Assembly: GCA_021820845.1 (NCBI GenBank)
Contig: JAKADC010000004.1
Span: 1-64,000 of the forward strand
Reading direction: 5' to 3'
Length of the DNA stretch: 64,000 nucleotides
Source of the DNA: Pseudomonadota bacterium
GTDB lineage: Bacteria > Pseudomonadota > Gammaproteobacteria > Burkholderiales > Thiobacillaceae
Shown here: piece after piece, positions 62,539 through 64,000 of the stretch
Layout: each line of letters begins with the position of its first letter
How positions within the stretch are numbered: position 1 is the stretch's first letter
Made by a program: the position numbers and the translations under genes
Notes under the pieces: generated by a model
Databases searched by the model: none
What the model was told of the DNA's origin: nothing
What the model saw: the letters and a program-made list of their open reading frames with translations, nothing else

Positions 62539-62824
62539 ATTCGTCTGGACCGTTGCGCCCGGCCATCCCGCCTTCCCCGGCCACTTTCCCGGCCGCCCCA
62601 TCGTGCCGGGCGTCGTGCTGCTCGACCGCGCCATCCTGTTCGCGCAAACCCTGATCGAGAAGGAACCCGAACGCTGGCAAGTCGGCACGGCAAAGTTCCT
62701 GAGCCCGGTGGGCCCCGGCGAAACGCTGGTCTTTTCGCTTCAACCCACGCCGCGCGGTTCGATCGCCTTCAGCGTCAAAGCCGGCGGGCGCGAGGTCGCG
62801 TCGGGCAGCCTGACCGCGGCATGA
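62525..62824 (+). CDS. FabZ/ApeI-like hot-dog dehydratase
   Basis: 99-residue hot-dog protein with the dehydratase motif HPAFPGHFPGRPIVPGVVLL (H20), a shorter version of FabZ. The second catalytic acid is aspartate (D34, LLDRA) in place of glutamate. ApeI-type dehydratases of polyene clusters make the conjugated double bonds. It overlaps the ligase by 14 bp and the acyltransferase by 4 bp. Confidence 0.88.
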   Translation: MQPAEFVWTVAPGHPAFPGHFPGRPIVPGVVLLDRAILFAQTLIEKEPERWQVGTAKFLSPVGPGETLVFSLQPTPRGSIAFSVKAGGREVASGSLTAA

Positions 62825-63741
62825 GCGGACACGCGACGCCGGGCTGGATGCGCCAGCAGGAACGCAGCAATCTCGCCATCCTGAAGCTGATGGTGTGGAT
62901 TTCGCTCACCTTCGGCCGTACGCCCGGGCGCATCGTGCTGCATGCCATCGCCCTGTATTTCACCCTGTTCGCGCCGCGCGCGCGCCGCGCCAGCCGCGCC
63001 TACCTGAAGCGCGTGCTCGGGCGCTGGGCGAACTGGGCCGACGGCTATCGCCACGTGTTCAGCTTCGCCACCACGATCCACGACCGCATCTACCTGCTGA
63101 ACGAACGTTTCGACCTGTTCGACATCGAAGTCTTCGGTGCCGAGGCGCTGCACGAGGCGCTCGCGCGGCAACCCGGCGCCATGCTGATGGGCGCCCACCT
63201 CGGCAGCTTCGAGGTGCTGCGCGCGGCGGGCCGCGGGCAGGCGGGCCTCAAGGTGGCGATGTTGATGTACGAGGAAAATGCCCGCAAGATCAACGCGACG
63301 CTCGAAGCCGTGAACCCCAGGGCGGTGCAGGACATCATCCCGCTCGGCCGCATGGAGTCGATGCTCGAGGCCCGCGACAAGCTCGAATCGGGATATCTTG
63401 TCGGCATGCTGGCCGATCGTTCGCTGGGCGACGACGCCACCGCGGACGTCCCGTTCCTCGGCGAACCCGCGCCGTTCCCGCTCGGCCCATGGCGGCTGGC
63501 GGCGATGCTGCAGCGGCCGGTCTTCTTCATGACCGGCCTCTACCTCGGCGGCAACCGCTATCAGCTGCATTTCGTGCCGCTCGCGGATTTTTCCGCGACG
63601 CGACGCGACGAACGCGACGCCGCCATCGCCGCGGCGATGCAAGGCTACGCCGATTGCCTCACCCGCTTCTGCGGGCTGGTGCCCTACAACTGGTTCAACT
63701 TTTTCGATTTCTGGCAGAAGAAAAAATGTTCCGAAACCTGA
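62821..63741 (+). CDS. LpxL/HtrB-like acyltransferase
   Basis: 306-residue lysophospholipid-type acyltransferase. The catalytic HX4E is H126-E131 in GAHLGSFEV. It resembles lipid A late acyltransferases but lies in the polyene-type operon, where such enzymes are thought to attach the polyene to a glycerol or sugar anchor in the outer membrane. It overlaps the next gene by 16 bp. An N-terminal segment of about 20 hydrophobic residues (34-51) would hold it at the membrane. Confidence 0.9.
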   Translation: MSGHATPGWMRQQERSNLAILKLMVWISLTFGRTPGRIVLHAIALYFTLFAPRARRASRAYLKRVLGRWANWADGYRHVFSFATTIHDRIYLLNERFDLFDIEVFGAEALHEALARQPGAMLMGAHLGSFEVLRAAGRGQAGLKVAMLMYEENARKINATLEAVNPRAVQDIIPLGRMESMLEARDKLESGYLVGMLADRSLGDDATADVPFLGEPAPFPLGPWRLAAMLQRPVFFMTGLYLGGNRYQLHFVPLADFSATRRDERDAAIAAAMQGYADCLTRFCGLVPYNWFNFFDFWQKKKCSET

Positions 63742-64000
63742 TCGCCGGCGTCGCCCTCGCAAGCCTTGCGGCGACGGCGCACGCCGCCTTCAACATCGAC
63801 CAGTTGATGGCCGGGCTCGCGCAGCACCCCGGCGGCCGCGCGAAGTTCGTCGAGAAGCGCACCCTCGCCGTGCTCGACCGTCCGCTCGTCGCCACCGGCG
63901 AGATGACCTACACGCCGCCCGACCGGCTGGAAAAGCGCACCCTGACGCCCCGGCCCGAGACCCTCGTGCTCGACCGCGATCAGGTCAGCATCGAGCGCGA
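63726..64000 (+). CDS. LolA-like outer-membrane carrier (5' part, cut by window edge)
   Basis: The first 91 codons, open to the right edge. It starts MFRNLIAGVALASLAATAHA, a signal peptide, then FNIDQLMAGLAQHPGGRAKF and FVEKRTLAVLDRPLVATGEM, as in LolA-type proteins of polyene clusters, which carry the lipid product across the periplasm. The ATG at 63726 lies inside the end of the acyltransferase gene. Further members of the operon, such as an exporter, should lie to the right. Confidence 0.85.
   Translation, partial: MFRNLIAGVALASLAATAHAAFNIDQLMAGLAQHPGGRAKFVEKRTLAVLDRPLVATGEMTYTPPDRLEKRTLTPRPETLVLDRDQVSIER

Overview
The window reads as a chromosomal segment of an obligately or facultatively autotrophic, GC-rich betaproteobacterium, most likely a sulfur oxidiser of the Thiobacillus type. 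The reasons are the form I and form II RuBisCO operons each with their own cbbQ/cbbO genes, three CbbR-type regulators, a DAB inorganic-carbon pump, an alpha-carboxysome operon, and a DsrC/TusE-family protein. The genus is an inference from gene content; no rRNA is present to confirm it. No tRNA, rRNA, CRISPR array, transposase or phage gene was recognised.

Bases 1-33 kb form a CO2-fixation superlocus. On the minus strand lie cbbL-cbbS-cbbQ-cbbO (cbbO runs off the left edge). A divergent cbbR (cbbR1) is followed by dabB, a small membrane protein, dabA and a PII-like gene on the plus strand. A second cbbR (cbbR2, minus) diverges from the carboxysome operon csoS2-csoSCA-csoS4A-csoS4B-csoS1-csoS1-csoS1-bacterioferritin-acRAF-mcdA-mcdB. 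The operon has no cbbLS of its own. After an insert of housekeeping and c-di-GMP genes (19.7-27 kb) come cbbM-cbbQ2-cbbO2 (minus) and the divergent cbbR3. Together these genes supply bicarbonate uptake, encapsulation with carbonic anhydrase, two kinds of RuBisCO, two sets of RuBisCO activase, carboxysome positioning, and probably separate CbbR control of each module. In both RuBisCO operons a Rho-independent terminator separates the structural genes from their activase genes.

Bases 33-43 kb hold a rhodanese-like protein, an OmpA-like lipoprotein, a HugZ/PNPOx-like protein, the prkA-yeaH-spoVR stress trio, a single-cysteine TusE/DsrC protein, a LolA-like protein, a YceI protein and an ion transporter. 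Bases 43-51 kb are a purine region: purE-purK-DUF192 on the plus strand, purM-purN-DUF3108-DUF3108 on the minus strand, and an open frame in which a PerM/AI-2E-type permease runs without a stop into purC. Bases 51-56.5 kb carry a complete DSF signalling set (rpfG, rpfC, rpfF) beside an esterase-like protein. Bases 56.6-58.7 kb hold a TauE-type exporter, an EVE-domain protein and a PAP2 phosphatase. From 58.7 kb to the right edge runs a tight plus-strand operon (ACP, ketosynthase, ACP, COG4648 membrane protein, AMP-ligase, dehydratase, acyltransferase, LolA-like) that looks like the core of an aryl-polyene-type pigment cluster cut by the window end.
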